Source of the DNA: Bryobacterales bacterium
GTDB lineage: Bacteria; Acidobacteriota; Terriglobia; Bryobacterales; Bryobacteraceae
Direction of reading: 5' to 3'
Assembly: GCA_009697455.1 (NCBI GenBank)
Contig: SHUI01000014.1
Coordinates: 1-33,606 of the forward strand
DNA: 33,606 nt
The translations under genes and the position numbers were made by a program. This document shows, one piece after another, positions 33,403-33,606 of the stretch. Positions within the stretch are counted from its first letter, which is position 1; each line of letters opens with the position of its first letter. Below the pieces are notes generated by a model, which saw only the letters and a program-made list of their open reading frames with translations, ran no database searches and had not been told where the DNA came from.

Positions 33403-33606
33403 TCAGACCTTCCGACCATCTCCAAACAACCGTGTCGCACCCGTGAGGAGTTCGCGCTTCGCGAAGCTTTTTCCGGTATACTCGGTCGAGGCTGGGGTAT
33501 AGTACCATTCCGGCACTGGTTGCCATTCGTCGGCCACGTAAGTCTGATAGAATGAAGCACCTCCGTTGGATAGCGACGTAGGCTGGAAAAGTTGGATGTC
33601 GCAAAA
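33403..33606 (-). CDS. 3' end of an unknown gene, cut by the window edge
   Basis: A minus-strand frame is open from the last base of the window to TGA at 33403-33405 (67 codons, no start inside). The residues look like a genuine protein: ASFYQTYVADEWQPVPEWYY, TPASTEYTGKSFAKRELLTG and the end ATRLFGDGRKV. It is rich in Tyr and Trp with no membrane segment. The family is not recognised. The gene's start lies beyond the window. Confidence 0.5.
   Translation of the reverse strand, partial: FCDIQLFQPTSLSNGGASFYQTYVADEWQPVPEWYYTPASTEYTGKSFAKRELLTGATRLFGDGRKV

Noticed and set aside
32949-33560. Minus-strand frame of 203 aa over tRNA-Val
   Set aside because: Its end (NSNLRPLPCQGSALTN) is the antisense reading of the tRNA, a well-known false gene.
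1-33606. CRISPR array, toxin-antitoxin pair or defence island
   Set aside because: No regularly spaced repeats and no recognisable nuclease, Cas, toxin or restriction gene in the window.

Overview
The window looks like chromosomal DNA of a Gram-negative acidobacterium of the Solibacter/Bryobacterales type (inference). The pointers are a Ser/Thr kinase fused to a TolB-like propeller, the C-terminal remnant of an Oar-like TonB-dependent receptor beside a TPR gene, a Tat-type (SRRDF) Gfo/Idh/MocA oxidoreductase remnant, secreted quinoprotein and glycoside-hydrolase-like genes, a PEP-CTERM protein, lipid A genes and high GC. No plasmid or phage backbone is visible. Mobile DNA is limited to broken transposase pieces.

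Layout. 181-2292: secreted cytochrome c/PQQ quinoprotein. 2351-3924: arsenic operon arsR-arsC-arsM behind an almost consensus promoter with an operator palindrome over the -10 box. 3927-6557 (-): kinase-propeller sensor. 6823-8550 (-): glycerophosphodiester phosphodiesterase and a lipoprotein that has no ordinary start codon. 8761-10820: fabZ-lpxA-lpxI (lipid A). 10995-13813 (-): nfeD, slipin, SPOR protein and a coupled 49-aa ORF (membrane quality-control type operon). 13930-15830: 3' remnant of an Oar-like receptor, a TPR lipoprotein/secreted gene, and a frameshifted TPR fragment on the other strand. 15852-16826: D-2-hydroxyacid dehydrogenase. 16903-19576 (-): ECF sigma factor, anti-sigma factor and an in-frame RsmA(KsgA)-DinB fusion with an internal Shine-Dalgarno and start for the DinB part. 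19651-21803 (-): VOC protein, metallo-beta-lactamase-fold hydrolase and a CBM9-like secreted protein. 22650-24941: large secreted glycoside-hydrolase-like protein. 24980-26064: tRNA-Leu(CAA) followed by two oppositely oriented pieces of one integrase-core transposase and a multiply frameshifted Gfo/Idh/MocA pseudogene. 26351-27436: PEP-CTERM protein, then a strongly structured segment ending in a Rho-independent terminator. 27683-28789 (-): glycerol-dehydrogenase-like enzyme. 29111-32366: class III aminotransferase, PreT-like subunit of dihydropyrimidine dehydrogenase and YceH, joined by 4-bp stop/start overlaps. 32938-33014: tRNA-Val(GAC). 33403-33606 (-): 3' end of a gene leaving the window.

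Functionally, the arsenic operon would reduce arsenate and methylate arsenite with no pump encoded here. fabZ-lpxA-lpxI serve the lipid A/fatty acid branch point. The sigma/anti-sigma pair appears to share a transcript with an rRNA-maturation enzyme. The aminotransferase-PreT pair points to reductive pyrimidine breakdown, but preA and the hydrolases are absent.

The most unusual signals are the RsmA-DinB fusion, several genes whose start codon lies only 6-10 nt after a -10 box (leaderless mRNAs), the inverted transposase halves beside tRNA-Leu, and the structured RNA-like element at 27300-27436. No CRISPR array or recognisable new defence system was seen.
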